This document shows, one piece after another, positions 1 to 9,323 of a stretch of 64,000 nt of DNA. Numbering within the stretch: the first letter of the stretch is position 1; every line of letters starts with the position of its first letter. The notes below the pieces were generated by a model. It saw only the letters and a list, made by a program, of their open reading frames with translations. It was not told where the DNA came from and ran no database searches. The position numbers and the translations under genes were made by a program. Source of the stretch: Tepidibacter aestuarii (GTDB taxonomy: Bacteria > Bacillota > Clostridia > Peptostreptococcales > Peptostreptococcaceae); contig NZ_OW235315.1 of the NCBI RefSeq assembly GCF_934924865.1, positions 1,860,001 to 1,924,000 of the forward strand, given 5' to 3'.

Positions 1-768
1 TAGCTTATATAGGTCAGAACTTGTAAGCTTCATTACCTCAGATGCCTCTTTTGCTTTAGAAGCATCCTTCCACAATATACTTGAAAGCCCTTCTGGAGAT
101 ATAACAGAGTATATAGAATGTTCAAGCATAGCTACTTTATTAGATACACCAAGACCCAGTGCTCCTCCACTTCCTCCTTCTCCTATAGCTATAGATATTA
201 CAGGAACCTTTAAAGAGCTCATTTCAAATAAATTCTTAGCTATCGCTTCGGCTTGACCTCTTTCTTCAGCTTCAAGACCACAAAAAGCACCAGGAGTATC
301 TATAAAAGTTATTATTGGCCTATTAAATTTTTCAGCTTGCTTCATAAGTCTTAAAGCTTTTCTATATCCTTCGGGATGCGGCATACCAAAATTTCTTTGT
401 ATATTTTCTTTTACATCCCTTCCTTTTTGATGACCAATTATAGTAACAGGTATATTTTTTATTATACCTATACCTCCCACTATAGCTTTGTCATCTTTAT
501 AGAGTCTATCTCCATGAAATTCTATAAATTCACTACATATATTTTTTATATAGTCCTCAGTTGTAGGCCTATCACCAGCTCTACTTATATTTACCTTTTG
601 CCAAGCAGTTAAATTTTCATATATTTCATTTTTTAGGTTCACAAGCTTGTTACTAAGCATATTTATTTCATCAGATAAATCTATATTATTTTCTTTCGAT
701 ATTTTTTCAAATTCTACAATTTTGTTTTCAAGCTCTATAATGGGCTTATCTATATCTAAACTATTCAT
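1..768 (-). CDS. accA: Acetyl-CoA carboxylase carboxyltransferase subunit alpha (partial)
   Basis: AccA pairs with AccD to transfer the carboxyl group from biotin to acetyl-CoA, making malonyl-CoA for fatty acid synthesis in the cytoplasm. The first 256 codons are visible, starting [17 protein letters not shown], with the ATG at 766-768 and an AGGAGGT-type site just upstream. The frame is open to the window edge, where the sequence still matches the AccA C-terminal part ([20 protein letters not shown]). Compared with the usual 310-320 residues, about 60 are outside the window. It is the last visible gene of accB-accC-accD-accA, only 12 bp after accD. Confidence 0.95.
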   Translation of the reverse strand, partial: MNSLDIDKPIIELENKIVEFEKISKENNIDLSDEINMLSNKLVNLKNEIYENLTAWQKVNISRAGDRPTTEDYIKNICSEFIEFHGDRLYKDDKAIVGGIGIIKNIPVTIIGHQKGRDVKENIQRNFGMPHPEGYRKALRLMKQAEKFNRPIITFIDTPGAFCGLEAEERGQAEAIAKNLFEMSSLKVPVISIAIGEGGSGGALGLGVSNKVAMLEHSIYSVISPEGLSSILWKDASKAKEASEVMKLTSSDLYKL

Positions 769-780
769 ACTTAGACCTCC

Positions 781-1632
781 TTAATACCCATGCATTTTCA
801 ATATTTGTTGGATTTTATTTTTCATATTTTTTCTACTTACAATCAAATCTAAAAATCCATGTTCTAGTAAAAATTCAGATTTTTGAAAGCCTTCTGGAAG
901 GTCTTGTTTTATCGTCTGTTTTATAACTCTAGGACCAGCAAACCCTATTAAAGCATTTGGCTCTGCCATTATAACATCTCCAAGCATGCCAAAACTAGCT
1001 GTTATTCCACCAGTCGTAGGATTTGTGAATACAGAGATATACGGTAATCCATTTTCACTAAGTTTATTCAAAGCTTGAGAAGTTTTTGCCATTTGCATTA
1101 AGGATATTATACCTTCTTGCATTCTTGCTCCTCCAGATGCACATACTATTATAACAGGTAATTTATTGTCTATACCATGCTCAATAGCCCTAGTTATCTT
1201 TTCTCCTACTATATAGCCCATACTTCCCATCATAAACTCTGAATTCATTACACAAAGTATAACATCTATACCATTTAACTTACCGGCACCAGTTATAACA
1301 GCATCTTTTTCTTTACTTTTAGCAGTATATCTTTCTAACTTTTCTTCATATTCGGGAAATTCCAATATATTCATAGAAACTAAATCTGTGTCTAGCTCTT
1401 CAAATGTTTTTTCATCTATCAGTAAATCAACTCTCTTTCTAGCAGAAAGTTTAAAATGATGATCGCATTTAGGACATAAGCTCATATTTTCTTCTACTTC
1501 TTTTATAAAAATATTACTATTGCAACTTTCACACTTTATCCAAAACTTCTCATCAACATTTTTACTATTAAATTTTCTATTAACAGATACTTGTGCATAT
1601 CCTTTTTCTTTACTCAATAATTTTTTAATCAT
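781..1632 (-). CDS. accD: Acetyl-CoA carboxylase carboxyltransferase subunit beta
   Basis: AccD is the zinc-ribbon-bearing half of the carboxyltransferase that makes malonyl-CoA together with AccA. The 283-residue product has the expected four-cysteine zinc finger at the N-terminus (C34, C37, C53, C56) followed by the crotonase-like carboxyltransferase fold, including the SGGARMQEG segment. Its length is normal for the family. It sits between accC and accA on the same strand, so the four acc genes are very likely one transcript. The start follows a GAGGTG site. Nothing is missing or odd. Confidence 0.97.
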   Translation of the reverse strand: MIKKLLSKEKGYAQVSVNRKFNSKNVDEKFWIKCESCNSNIFIKEVEENMSLCPKCDHHFKLSARKRVDLLIDEKTFEELDTDLVSMNILEFPEYEEKLERYTAKSKEKDAVITGAGKLNGIDVILCVMNSEFMMGSMGYIVGEKITRAIEHGIDNKLPVIIVCASGGARMQEGIISLMQMAKTSQALNKLSENGLPYISVFTNPTTGGITASFGMLGDVIMAEPNALIGFAGPRVIKQTIKQDLPEGFQKSEFLLEHGFLDLIVSRKNMKNKIQQILKMHGY

Positions 1633-1668
1633 ATTTCACCTCTATAAATTTATGCCTATGTTATATTT

Positions 1669-3015
1669 TTATTTATTCATAAACTCATTTTCTATAAATT
1701 TAGTATGGTGTTCATCTTTCATAAAAACCTCACTTGCCACTAATTTTTTCTGAAATTCTAAATTAGTTTCTACGCCTTCTATAATCAACTCATCTAATGC
1801 TCTTTTCATTCTATTTATACATTCTTCTCGATTGTTTGCCCAACATATAAGTTTTCCTATCATAGAATCATATAAAGGAGGTATAACATATCCACCATAT
1901 ACAAAACTATCAAATCTTACTCCAAGTCCTCCTGGAACATGAATAGACTCCATTTTACCTGGACAAGGTCTAAAATTATCAAAAGCATCTTCAGCGTTTA
2001 TTCTACACTCTATTGCATGACCATTAAATTTTATATTTTCTTGAGAATAAGGAATTTTCTCTCCTGATGCTATTAATATTTGTAATTTTATCAAATCAAT
2101 TCCAGTTATCATTTCAGTAATAGGATGCTCTACTTGAATTCTAGTATTCATTTCTATAAAATAGAAATTTCTATCATTATCAACTATAAACTCAACAGTC
2201 CCAGCGCCTATATAATTTACAGACTTAGTTGCCTTTATTGCTGCATCATATAACTCATTTCTAGTTTTATCGTTTAAATACGGTGAAAGACATTCTTCTA
2301 TAACTTTTTGATTTCTTCTTTGCATAGAACAATCTCTATCTCCAAAATGAACTGCATTTCCAAATGAATCTCCAAAAACTTGTACTTCTATATGTCTAGG
2401 GTTTTTTATATATTTTTCCAAATACATTTCATCATTTCCAAATGCAGACAATGCTTCAGCTTTGGCTATATTGAAATTAGCTACTAATTCTTCTTCATCA
2501 TTAGCAACTCTCATTCCTTTACCTCCGCCTCCACTTGACGCCTTTATAAGAACTGGGTATCCAATTTCTTCCGCTGTTACAATCGCATCTTCTATATTTA
2601 AAATTATACCTTTTGATCCAGGAACAACAGGTACATTAGCTTTTATCATAGTATCCCTAGCTGTTGATTTATCTCCCATCTTGTCTATTTGATCATAATT
2701 TGGGCCTATAAATATAATATTATTTTCTATACATTTTTTTGCAAAAGTAGAGTTTTCAGATAAAAAACCAAACCCTGGATGAATTGCATCACATTTCATT
2801 TTCATTGCCAAATATATTATATTATCTATATTATTATAACTTTTACTTATATTATTGGGACCTATACATATAGATTCATCCGCCATATATCTATGTAGCG
2901 ATTCCTTATCTGCTTGAGAATATATAGCAACAGTTTTTATCCCCATTTCTTTGCATGTTCTTATTATTCTAACAGCTATTTCTCCCCTATTTGCAATAAG
3001 TAGCTTTTTTATCAT
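1669..3015 (-). CDS. accC: Acetyl-CoA carboxylase biotin carboxylase subunit
   Basis: AccC uses ATP and bicarbonate to carboxylate the biotin on AccB. The 448-residue protein begins MIKKLLIANRGEIAVRIIRT, the classic biotin carboxylase N-terminus. It carries the ATP-grasp glycine loop GGGGKGM at residues 162-168, the CSMQRRNQKVIEE segment and the catalytic EMNTRIQVEHP motif. Length is as expected for a stand-alone biotin carboxylase rather than a pyruvate carboxylase. It lies 15 bp after accB and 36 bp before accD on the same strand, so co-transcription is likely. Confidence 0.97.
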   Translation of the reverse strand: MIKKLLIANRGEIAVRIIRTCKEMGIKTVAIYSQADKESLHRYMADESICIGPNNISKSYNNIDNIIYLAMKMKCDAIHPGFGFLSENSTFAKKCIENNIIFIGPNYDQIDKMGDKSTARDTMIKANVPVVPGSKGIILNIEDAIVTAEEIGYPVLIKASSGGGGKGMRVANDEEELVANFNIAKAEALSAFGNDEMYLEKYIKNPRHIEVQVFGDSFGNAVHFGDRDCSMQRRNQKVIEECLSPYLNDKTRNELYDAAIKATKSVNYIGAGTVEFIVDNDRNFYFIEMNTRIQVEHPITEMITGIDLIKLQILIASGEKIPYSQENIKFNGHAIECRINAEDAFDNFRPCPGKMESIHVPGGLGVRFDSFVYGGYVIPPLYDSMIGKLICWANNREECINRMKRALDELIIEGVETNLEFQKKLVASEVFMKDEHHTKFIENEFMNK

Positions 3016-3030
3016 AATATCCTCCTTTAA

Positions 3031-3483
3031 TTATCCGTTAACTTTAATCTTAAATAAAGGTTGATCGTATTCGACTAATTCTTCATTTTCTACTAATACC
3101 TCTATAATCTCTCCATCAACATCGCACTCTATTTCATTCATAAGCTTCATAGCTTCAAGAATACATAAAGTATCACCTTTTTTCACTTGATCTCCAACAT
3201 TAACATAATTACCAGCCTCTGGACTTGAAGCTGAATAAAAAGTTCCCATTATAGGTGCATTTACTATGTATGTGTTCTTATCCGTTTCAAATTCTTCAAT
3301 TTTTTCGTTGTTAAGTGTACTTACTTCTTGTTTTGATTCATCTTTTACATCAGCGGATAAACCAGTAGTCTTAACATCACCTTTTTGTATAGATAATTTT
3401 AAATCATTCATTTCTATATCAAATTTATTTATGCTAGTTTTATCTATTGCCATAATTAGTTCTTTAATTTCATTTATATTCAT
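3031..3483 (-). CDS. accB: Biotin carboxyl carrier protein of acetyl-CoA carboxylase
   Basis: AccB carries the biotin that shuttles carboxyl groups between AccC and AccD/AccA. The 150-residue product has a variable acidic linker (about residues 35-70) and a C-terminal biotinyl domain with the EAMKLMNE motif. The biotinylated lysine is K113. This is the first gene of the acc operon. The ATG is preceded by AAGGAGGT, and immediately upstream lies a FapR-like palindrome and a strong promoter, so the operon is probably controlled by malonyl-CoA through FapR. No fapR gene is in the window. Confidence 0.96.
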   Translation of the reverse strand: MNINEIKELIMAIDKTSINKFDIEMNDLKLSIQKGDVKTTGLSADVKDESKQEVSTLNNEKIEEFETDKNTYIVNAPIMGTFYSASSPEAGNYVNVGDQVKKGDTLCILEAMKLMNEIECDVDGEIIEVLVENEELVEYDQPLFKIKVNG

Positions 3484-3498
3484 AAATTATACCTCCTT

Positions 3499-3556
3499 TT
3501 TATACCTGGTACTAATACTATATCATATTATACCATATTATTATTTACAGATACAA
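3499..3556 (-). promoter_or_regulatory. Promoter and FapR-like operator of the acc operon
   Basis: Read on the minus strand, a -35 box TTGTAT (3551-3556) is followed after 18 bp by -10 box TATAAT (3527-3532). Just downstream, around the expected transcription start, lies TTAGTACCAGGTATAAA (3499-3515). It resembles the FapR operator half-sites TTAGTACC/GGTACTAA, with two mismatches in the second half. Placement over the start region fits repression. FapR is known to regulate fatty acid synthesis genes in Firmicutes; its action here is inferred from the motif only. Confidence 0.65.
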
Positions 3557-3656
3557 TAAAAAAGTCTTTATTATAAACATTTTCAATATAGACTTTTTGG
3601 AAATTCATAGATATTTTAATCTACTATTCATTATAAAAAAGTTAACATTATACTAT

Positions 3657-3680
3657 TTGGTAAACTCATTGGTAAACTCA
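3657..3680. repeat. Tandem 12-bp repeat
   Basis: TTGGTAAACTCA occurs twice head to tail in the short intergenic region between the cheR terminator and the acc promoter. Function unknown; it may be chance in AT-rich sequence. Confidence 0.5.
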
Positions 3681-3722
3681 TATAAGCGATAAATAATTAT
3701 TTAATTTCCTTCATATAAAAAG

Positions 3723-3750
3723 ATACTGTTGACTAATTAGTCAACAGTAT
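3723..3750 (-). terminator. Rho-independent terminator after cheR
   Basis: A perfect 14-bp-arm palindrome (arms ATACTGTTGACTAA and TTAGTCAACAGTAT) lies directly after the cheR stop. On the minus strand it is followed by CTTTTT, and on the plus strand by a T-run, so it could work both ways. It separates the cheR transcript from the acc operon. Confidence 0.85.
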
Positions 3751-3753
3751 TTT

Positions 3754-4527
3754 TTAACTTGACTTACCATAAAAAAATGTTTTTATAGGTTTTAAATTGT
3801 ACTTGTTTGGCATTATTATTTGTTCAGTACTTCCAACAAATAAAACCCCATTGTTGTTTAATGATTTACTAAAATTTGAGTATATATCCGCTTTAGCTTC
3901 TTCTGTGAAATATATCATTACATTTCTACAAACTATCAAATCACAATTATCTATATATTTATCTTCTAATAAATTATGTCTTTTAAATGTAACTCTATTT
4001 TTTATCTCTTCTTTTATTACAAACCTATCTAATCTTTTATCAAAATATCTATTTATAAATTCTTTAGGTAAATTTCTCAAACTTTTTTCTTGATACATAC
4101 CTAATTTAGCCTTTTCCATGGCCTCTTTATCAAGATCAGTTGCAATAATGTTAATCTTATTTAAAGGCATAAATTTACTAAGCAACATAACTAACGAGTA
4201 AGGTTCCTCACCTGTAGAGCAAGCAGCACTCCATATTCTCAGATTTTTATTTTTGCTCATAAGTTCAGGAAATATTATTTTTTCCATAACTGACCATTGT
4301 TCTAAATTCCTATAAAATTCTGACACATTTATAGTCATATAATTTATAAATTCATTGAATAAATCCGGGTTTCTATTTATAGCATCAAAATATTTTTCAA
4401 AATCATCATACCCATTTCTCATAGCTAATGACTCTAATCTTCTACTCATCTGCTTTTCTTTATATAAAGAAAGATTTATTCCTGTTTTTTTATAAATTCT
4501 ATCTTTAAAAAGATCATATCCTTTCAT
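3754..4527 (-). CDS. cheR: CheR-type protein-glutamate methyltransferase
   Basis: CheR methylates glutamates on chemotaxis receptors with S-adenosylmethionine. The 257-residue protein has the N-terminal helical CheR domain followed by the SAM-binding domain. The motif IWSAACSTGEEPYSL is at about residues 98-112, and the conserved TINVSEFYRN segment is near residue 65. Length is normal. Its ATG overlaps the TAA of the S1-like gene by one base, so the two are translationally coupled. No other chemotaxis gene is nearby, so this is an isolated CheR within a housekeeping operon. Its receptor partner is unknown. Confidence 0.92.
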   Translation of the reverse strand: MKGYDLFKDRIYKKTGINLSLYKEKQMSRRLESLAMRNGYDDFEKYFDAINRNPDLFNEFINYMTINVSEFYRNLEQWSVMEKIIFPELMSKNKNLRIWSAACSTGEEPYSLVMLLSKFMPLNKINIIATDLDKEAMEKAKLGMYQEKSLRNLPKEFINRYFDKRLDRFVIKEEIKNRVTFKRHNLLEDKYIDNCDLIVCRNVMIYFTEEAKADIYSNFSKSLNNNGVLFVGSTEQIIMPNKYNLKPIKTFFYGKSS

Positions 4528-5570
4528 TAAATGTTTTCGTCCTCCCCATTTATGTTCATAGTAAGTTCTACCTTTTCATTTTCATTATCAATATTTATTA
4601 TCTTAACATTAACATCTTCGTCGACTTTAACTACATCTTTTGGATTTTTAACAAATTCATAAGAAAGATTAGATATGTGTACAAATCCATCTACTATCTC
4701 GTTTAATTTTACAAAAGCTCCATAATCTTTAACTACCTTTACCTTACCACTTACAATATCTCCTACATTGTAATTTTCAACAAACTCATCCCAAGGTCTT
4801 TTTTGTAATGCTTTTATACTAAGAGCAAGTCTTTGATTTTCTTTATCTAAAGATATAACCTTAACCTTTACTAAATCTCCTATTTTATATTCACATTCGT
4901 GCTTTCTAGACCAAGATAACTCAGAATTATGAACAAGTCCTACAAAGCCATCTAAATCTACAAATACTCCATAATCTTTTATATCTTTTACTGTACCTTC
5001 TAATAAATCTCCAGGTTTTGTATTTTCCATAAAATCCAATTTCTTCTTTTCTTCCTCTTTAATTAAAAGATTTTTTCTTGAAAGAACAAATCTTTTTTTA
5101 CTTGAATCTATATCTATAATTTCACAACTCATGATTTTATTTTTATATTCTTTAAGATCTATGTTATTAATATATTTAGTATTTATATGACTAAGTGGAA
5201 TAAATCCTCTTATACTTTTATAACTTACTATAAGCCCACTCTTAGATTCATCAGTTACCTTAACATCTATAATTTGACCCTTTTCTAATTCGTTCCATAT
5301 TTTTACTTCTTGAGCTCTTTTATTAGAAACTATTACATCTCCTGAATTTCTATCCATTTTTATGACTTTAACATTGATAGAATCTCCAACTTTTATTTCT
5401 TCATCCTCACAAACCTCTGATTTAGGAAGAACACCATCAGTCTTATAATTTAGATCTACATAGTATTCATCATACTTTTCTAAAATAACCTTACCTTCTA
5501 CATTCTGACCTACTTTTATAGTTTTGAATAGATTTTCTTCATTAAGTAGCTGTTCCATTTCATTATTCAT
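4527..5570 (-). CDS. Ribosomal protein S1-like protein with four S1 domains
   Basis: The 347-residue product consists of four S1 RNA-binding domains at about residues 19-85, 97-166, 186-254 and 269-338. The third and fourth are the best conserved (KDYGVFVDLDGFVGLVHNSEL and KDYGAFVKLN). It is the clostridial short form of S1 (RpsA-like) and probably binds mRNA on the ribosome. In several clostridia this protein is fused to IspH; here it is a separate gene 30 bp downstream of ispH, which supports the assignment. It is coupled to cheR by a one-base overlap. Confidence 0.9.
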   Translation of the reverse strand: MNNEMEQLLNEENLFKTIKVGQNVEGKVILEKYDEYYVDLNYKTDGVLPKSEVCEDEEIKVGDSINVKVIKMDRNSGDVIVSNKRAQEVKIWNELEKGQIIDVKVTDESKSGLIVSYKSIRGFIPLSHINTKYINNIDLKEYKNKIMSCEIIDIDSSKKRFVLSRKNLLIKEEEKKKLDFMENTKPGDLLEGTVKDIKDYGVFVDLDGFVGLVHNSELSWSRKHECEYKIGDLVKVKVISLDKENQRLALSIKALQKRPWDEFVENYNVGDIVSGKVKVVKDYGAFVKLNEIVDGFVHISNLSYEFVKNPKDVVKVDEDVNVKIINIDNENEKVELTMNINGEDENI

Positions 5571-5600
5571 TTATCCATCTCTCCCTTGCATTTATTTTAA

Positions 5601-6440
5601 TCAAATATTTTTTATAAATTTTATTACATCTTCTATTATCCAACTAGGAGTTGATGCTCCTGCTGTTATACCAACAAAAGAATATTTTTTTATATCATCT
5701 TCATCTAAATCACTTACAGTCTCTATATGGAATGTTTTAACATTATCCTCACATATATTAACCAATTTCTGAGTATTTGAACTATGCTTACCTCCAATTA
5801 CAATCATACAATCGACTTCTTTTGAAAGTTCACTTGCTGACTTTTGCCTATCTCTAGTTGCCAAACAAATAGTATTGTGTATAGTAACATCGTCTAAAAT
5901 CTCTTTTAATTTTCCACTTATTTCTTGATACATATTCAGGTTTATAGTGGTTTGTGCAACGACACAATACTTTTTATAATTTCTAGGAATTTCACTTAAA
6001 TCCTCTATATTTTTTATGATTATGGCCTCATTATTACACCAACCATTTATTCCTACAACTTCTGGATGAGATTTATCTCCTACAATTATAATCTTATAAT
6101 CTTTATTATAATATTCATTTGCTATATCTTGTATTTTTTTTACAAAAGGACAAGTAGCATCTATAATCTTAAGATTTTTATCTACAGCATCTTTATATAT
6201 ATTTTTTGATACTCCATGAGATCTTATTATAACCTTGGACTTTTGACCTACTTTATCTAATACATCTACGACCTTTAAACCTTTATCTTCATATATTTTT
6301 ACAGCTTGTTTATTATGTATAAGAGGACCTAGAGAATAAACATTCTCCTCATTTATCGTTTCTAGTTCACCCCAAGCCATATCCATAGCTCGTTGAACTC
6401 CAAAGCAAAATCCAGCATAATCAGCAACCTTAAATTTCAA
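5601..6440 (-). CDS. ispH: 4-hydroxy-3-methylbut-2-enyl diphosphate reductase
   Basis: IspH makes IPP and DMAPP in the last step of the MEP isoprenoid pathway with a [4Fe-4S] cluster. Counting from the upstream ATG, the three cluster cysteines are C14 (AGFCFGVQRA), C99 (IDATCPFVKKI) and C194 (NTICLATRDRQ). I place the start at the TTG at 6438-6440, because the ATG two codons upstream (6444-6446) abuts the AGGAGG site with no spacing, whereas the TTG has about seven bases. It lies between plsC and the S1-like gene. Confidence 0.93.
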   Translation of the reverse strand: MKFKVADYAGFCFGVQRAMDMAWGELETINEENVYSLGPLIHNKQAVKIYEDKGLKVVDVLDKVGQKSKVIIRSHGVSKNIYKDAVDKNLKIIDATCPFVKKIQDIANEYYNKDYKIIIVGDKSHPEVVGINGWCNNEAIIIKNIEDLSEIPRNYKKYCVVAQTTINLNMYQEISGKLKEILDDVTIHNTICLATRDRQKSASELSKEVDCMIVIGGKHSSNTQKLVNICEDNVKTFHIETVSDLDEDDIKKYSFVGITAGASTPSWIIEDVIKFIKNI

Positions 6441-6452
6441 ATACATCCCTCC

Positions 6453-7046
6453 TTATTCTGTATACTTTTTAATATTTTCACCTATAATATCTAAAACCTG
6501 TTGGCTTAAACCTTCATAATCCTTTGAATTTAACTTTTGTCCATAATACGAATCAAAGCTTATCGGTTCATCTATGTATATGGTAATTTTGCTAAACAAT
6601 TTATACGTAGCTATTATAGATACAGGACAAACTTTAGCCTTTCCTCTAATTGCCAACATGCTTGTTCCAGCTTTTGCTTTTCCTAAACCTTCTTGTTTCA
6701 TTCTAGTACCTTCTGGAAATATTCCTAAGGCTCCATTAGATTTTAATATTTTAAGAGCTGTTTTTATGGTAGATATATCTGTTTTACTTCTATCAACTGG
6801 GAAAACATTTATATTTTTTAAAAAGTATCCAACTATTTTAATTTTAAAAAGTTCTTTTTTTGCCATATAAGAAACTTTTCTTGGCATAAGAGAGCCTATT
6901 AACATAGGATCCAGGTTATTTTTATGATTTGAAGCAAATATTAGAGGTTCATCCATAGGAACATGTTCTTTACCTATTACTTCTACTTTATAAAATATAC
7001 TTATAATTGGAATAAATATACCTTTACATATCTCGTATAATCCCAA
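6453..7046 (-). CDS. plsC: 1-acyl-sn-glycerol-3-phosphate acyltransferase
   Basis: PlsC acylates lysophosphatidic acid to phosphatidic acid at the inner face of the membrane. The 197-residue protein has the HX4D catalytic motif (H41 and D46 in SNHKNNLDPM) and the substrate motif FPEGTR at 110-115. A short hydrophobic N-terminal stretch (GIFIPIISIFY) fits membrane association. The start codon is TTG, supported by AGGAGG eight bases upstream. It follows cmk by 12 bp in the same operon, an order common in clostridia. Confidence 0.93.
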   Translation of the reverse strand: MGLYEICKGIFIPIISIFYKVEVIGKEHVPMDEPLIFASNHKNNLDPMLIGSLMPRKVSYMAKKELFKIKIVGYFLKNINVFPVDRSKTDISTIKTALKILKSNGALGIFPEGTRMKQEGLGKAKAGTSMLAIRGKAKVCPVSIIATYKLFSKITIYIDEPISFDSYYGQKLNSKDYEGLSQQVLDIIGENIKKYTE

Positions 7047-7058
7047 ATAACTCTCCTC

Positions 7059-7706
7059 CTATTTCATATATTCCATTATATCAGAAACTACTTCTTCTAT
7101 GTTTTTGCTAGTAGTATCTATTTCTACAGCATCATCTGCTTTAATCAAGGGGGCAAAAGATCTTTTTGAGTCTATTTCATCTCTATTTTTAATATCATTA
7201 ACTATATCATCTAAATTTATATCGTGCCCTTTTCCTTTTAATTCCTTATATCTTCTTCTTGCTCTTTCATTTATACCAGCTGTTAAATAAAACTTAAGAT
7301 TCGCATCTTTAAATACATAACTCCCAATATCTCTACCATCCATTATTACAGAGTATTTTTTTCCCATTTTTCTTTGAAGGTCGACCATTATTTCTCTTAT
7401 TTCCTTTATTTGTGCAATTTTCGAAACATTTCCACTTACACTTAAAGTCCTTATTTCTTCATTTACAATTTCATTATCTAAATATATATTATTATCTTTA
7501 AAGTCTATTTGAGTTTTTTTAGCCATTTCTATCAAAGCTTTTTCATCATCAATATCAATTTCATCTCTGATAGCTTTGTACGTAATAGCTCTATACATTG
7601 CACCTGTATCTATATAGTTTATATTCAGTTTATTTGATATTATTTTTGCAATAGTACTCTTTCCCGCCCCGGCTGGTCCATCTATCGCTATAACCATATT
7701 ATTCAT
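7059..7706 (-). CDS. cmk: Cytidylate kinase
   Basis: Cmk phosphorylates CMP and dCMP using ATP. The Walker A motif GPAGAGKST is at residues 10-18, followed by the typical NMP-binding region (INYIDTGAMYRAIT) and the DGRDIGSYVF segment. I choose the ATG at 7704-7706 because AAGGAG lies eight bases upstream. A GTG three codons earlier overlaps that Shine-Dalgarno site and cannot use it. The start overlaps the end of aroH by eight bases, implying translational coupling. Length is then 215 residues, normal for the family. Confidence 0.95.
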   Translation of the reverse strand: MNNMVIAIDGPAGAGKSTIAKIISNKLNINYIDTGAMYRAITYKAIRDEIDIDDEKALIEMAKKTQIDFKDNNIYLDNEIVNEEIRTLSVSGNVSKIAQIKEIREIMVDLQRKMGKKYSVIMDGRDIGSYVFKDANLKFYLTAGINERARRRYKELKGKGHDINLDDIVNDIKNRDEIDSKRSFAPLIKADDAVEIDTTSKNIEEVVSDIMEYMK

Positions 7707-8082
7707 TAGATTCACTCCTTATACTTAAATCCGTTCTCAATTTTTTTGCCTCATTCAAATAAATATGAACTATTTTATTTTTTTCTTTCTCTGTGTTTAC
7801 ATGTATTAATACTCTTATGCATTTATTTAAGCTATTTTTTATATACTTCTCTTCAAAGTTCAAAAGAGGTATATCATTAAGACCTAATAATTCTCTTACA
7901 GCAACCGAAGGATATACTTCATCTAAATCCCTTGTCATAGTAAATATAATGCTAATTATATCTTCTTGTTTCAAATTATTCATATCTATTATTTTCTGTA
8001 TTAATATTTTTGTTTCATTTAATATACACGTTTTTTCATTTTTTTCTACAGTAGTCGCACCTCTTATAGCTAATGTCTTCAT
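7699..8082 (-). CDS. aroH: Chorismate mutase, AroH type
   Basis: This converts chorismate to prephenate for phenylalanine and tyrosine synthesis. From the ATG at 8080-8082 the protein starts MKTLAIRGATTVEKNEKTCI, very close to the N-terminus of Bacillus AroH, and is 127 residues long, as expected for this trimeric form. An upstream ATG would add seven residues, but the GGTGAT site fits the chosen start. It overlaps cmk by eight bases. It is not in an aromatic biosynthesis operon, only in this mixed housekeeping cluster. Confidence 0.9.
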   Translation of the reverse strand: MKTLAIRGATTVEKNEKTCILNETKILIQKIIDMNNLKQEDIISIIFTMTRDLDEVYPSVAVRELLGLNDIPLLNFEEKYIKNSLNKCIRVLIHVNTEKEKNKIVHIYLNEAKKLRTDLSIRSESNE

Positions 8083-8117
8083 TTTATCACCATCGCAAAT
8101 CAATATTATATCAAATT

Positions 8118-9323
8118 TTATACACTTATACCAGCTAGATAGCCTGTTGAGAAGGCAATTTGAAGATTATATCCTCCAGTTAGACCCTCTATATCAATCA
8201 CTTCTCCAGCATAATGAAGATTTTTTATAACCCTAGACTCCATAGTAGATGAATTAATAGATTTAACACTTATTCCTCCTGAAGTAACTATAGCTTCATT
8301 TATACTTTTTGTTCCTTTACAATTTAATTTTAATTCTTTTATACTATCTACTATCTTATTTTCTTCTTCTTTTGTTAAATTATTTGGTTTTTTATCAATA
8401 TTCAAGTATTCTAATAACTGTTTTGTAAAGTTAACTGGAAGAATTTCTTTTAAGTTGTTATATATGCTTTTGTTATTATTCTTTCTTATAATTTTACGTA
8501 CTTCATCTTTTGAAACATTCGGAACAAAGTCAAGGTTTAATTCAATACTCCCATCTTGTAAATGTTTATTTATATAAGAAGATAAGTTAAGTATAACAGG
8601 CCCCGTTAATCCAAAATGTGCAAATAAAATATCCCCATCCATACTTATCTTTTTATTTTTAAAATATTTTGCAGATACCTTAATATTTTTTAATGAAATT
8701 CCCTGCAAATTTTTTATCCAATCTTCACTAAATACAAGAGGTACTAAAGATGGATATATTTTAGTTATATTCTCTCCATACTTTTTTAGTATACTATGAA
8801 TTCTACCATCAGATCCTGTCTTAGGGTAAGAATGTCCACCAGTAGCAATTATTACTTTGTCAGCTTTTATAATATCGTTATCATTTAAAATAACACCTTT
8901 AATCTCTTCGTCTTCAATAATAATATCTACAAGTGTTTTTTCATATATCACTTTTACTCCAACTTCATCCAGCTCATCATGTAAAGCTTTTATTATTATA
9001 TCAGACTTATCTTTTTCAGGATAAACTTTAAAATCTTCTTCTATTTTAAATTCTACATCACGTTTTTCAAAAAATTCCACAAGATCTAGATTAGTAAAAG
9101 TATACAAGCTACTATATAAAAATTTAGGATTTCTTATTATTTTATCTAAAAAGTCCTCTATATCTCTCATATTAGTTATATTACACCTTCCACCTCCTGT
9201 GATTTTTAACTTTTTGCCCAATTCTTTATTTTTTTCTATTAATATTACTTCATGATTCCTAGCAGCTGCTATGGCAGACATCATCCCTGCCGGTCCACCA
9301 CCAATTACAATAACTTTACTCAT
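8118..9323 (-). CDS. BaiN/HI0933-type NAD(P)/FAD-dependent oxidoreductase
   Basis: A flavoprotein of the HI0933 family. From the chosen ATG it starts MSKVIVIGGGPAGMMSAIAA, a Rossmann FAD-binding motif, then LGKKLKITGGGRCNITN. The C-terminus, EVIDIEGLTGGYNLQIAFSTG, is the family's second FAD motif. The length is 401 residues. An upstream in-frame start at 9353 is rejected because GGAAGGTG lies six bases before the ATG at 9321-9323. The substrate is unknown; the BaiN name comes from a bile-acid study on a relative and should not be taken as function here. It overlaps the phosphatase gene by eight bases. Confidence 0.88.
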   Translation of the reverse strand: MSKVIVIGGGPAGMMSAIAAARNHEVILIEKNKELGKKLKITGGGRCNITNMRDIEDFLDKIIRNPKFLYSSLYTFTNLDLVEFFEKRDVEFKIEEDFKVYPEKDKSDIIIKALHDELDEVGVKVIYEKTLVDIIIEDEEIKGVILNDNDIIKADKVIIATGGHSYPKTGSDGRIHSILKKYGENITKIYPSLVPLVFSEDWIKNLQGISLKNIKVSAKYFKNKKISMDGDILFAHFGLTGPVILNLSSYINKHLQDGSIELNLDFVPNVSKDEVRKIIRKNNNKSIYNNLKEILPVNFTKQLLEYLNIDKKPNNLTKEEENKIVDSIKELKLNCKGTKSINEAIVTSGGISVKSINSSTMESRVIKNLHYAGEVIDIEGLTGGYNLQIAFSTGYLAGISV

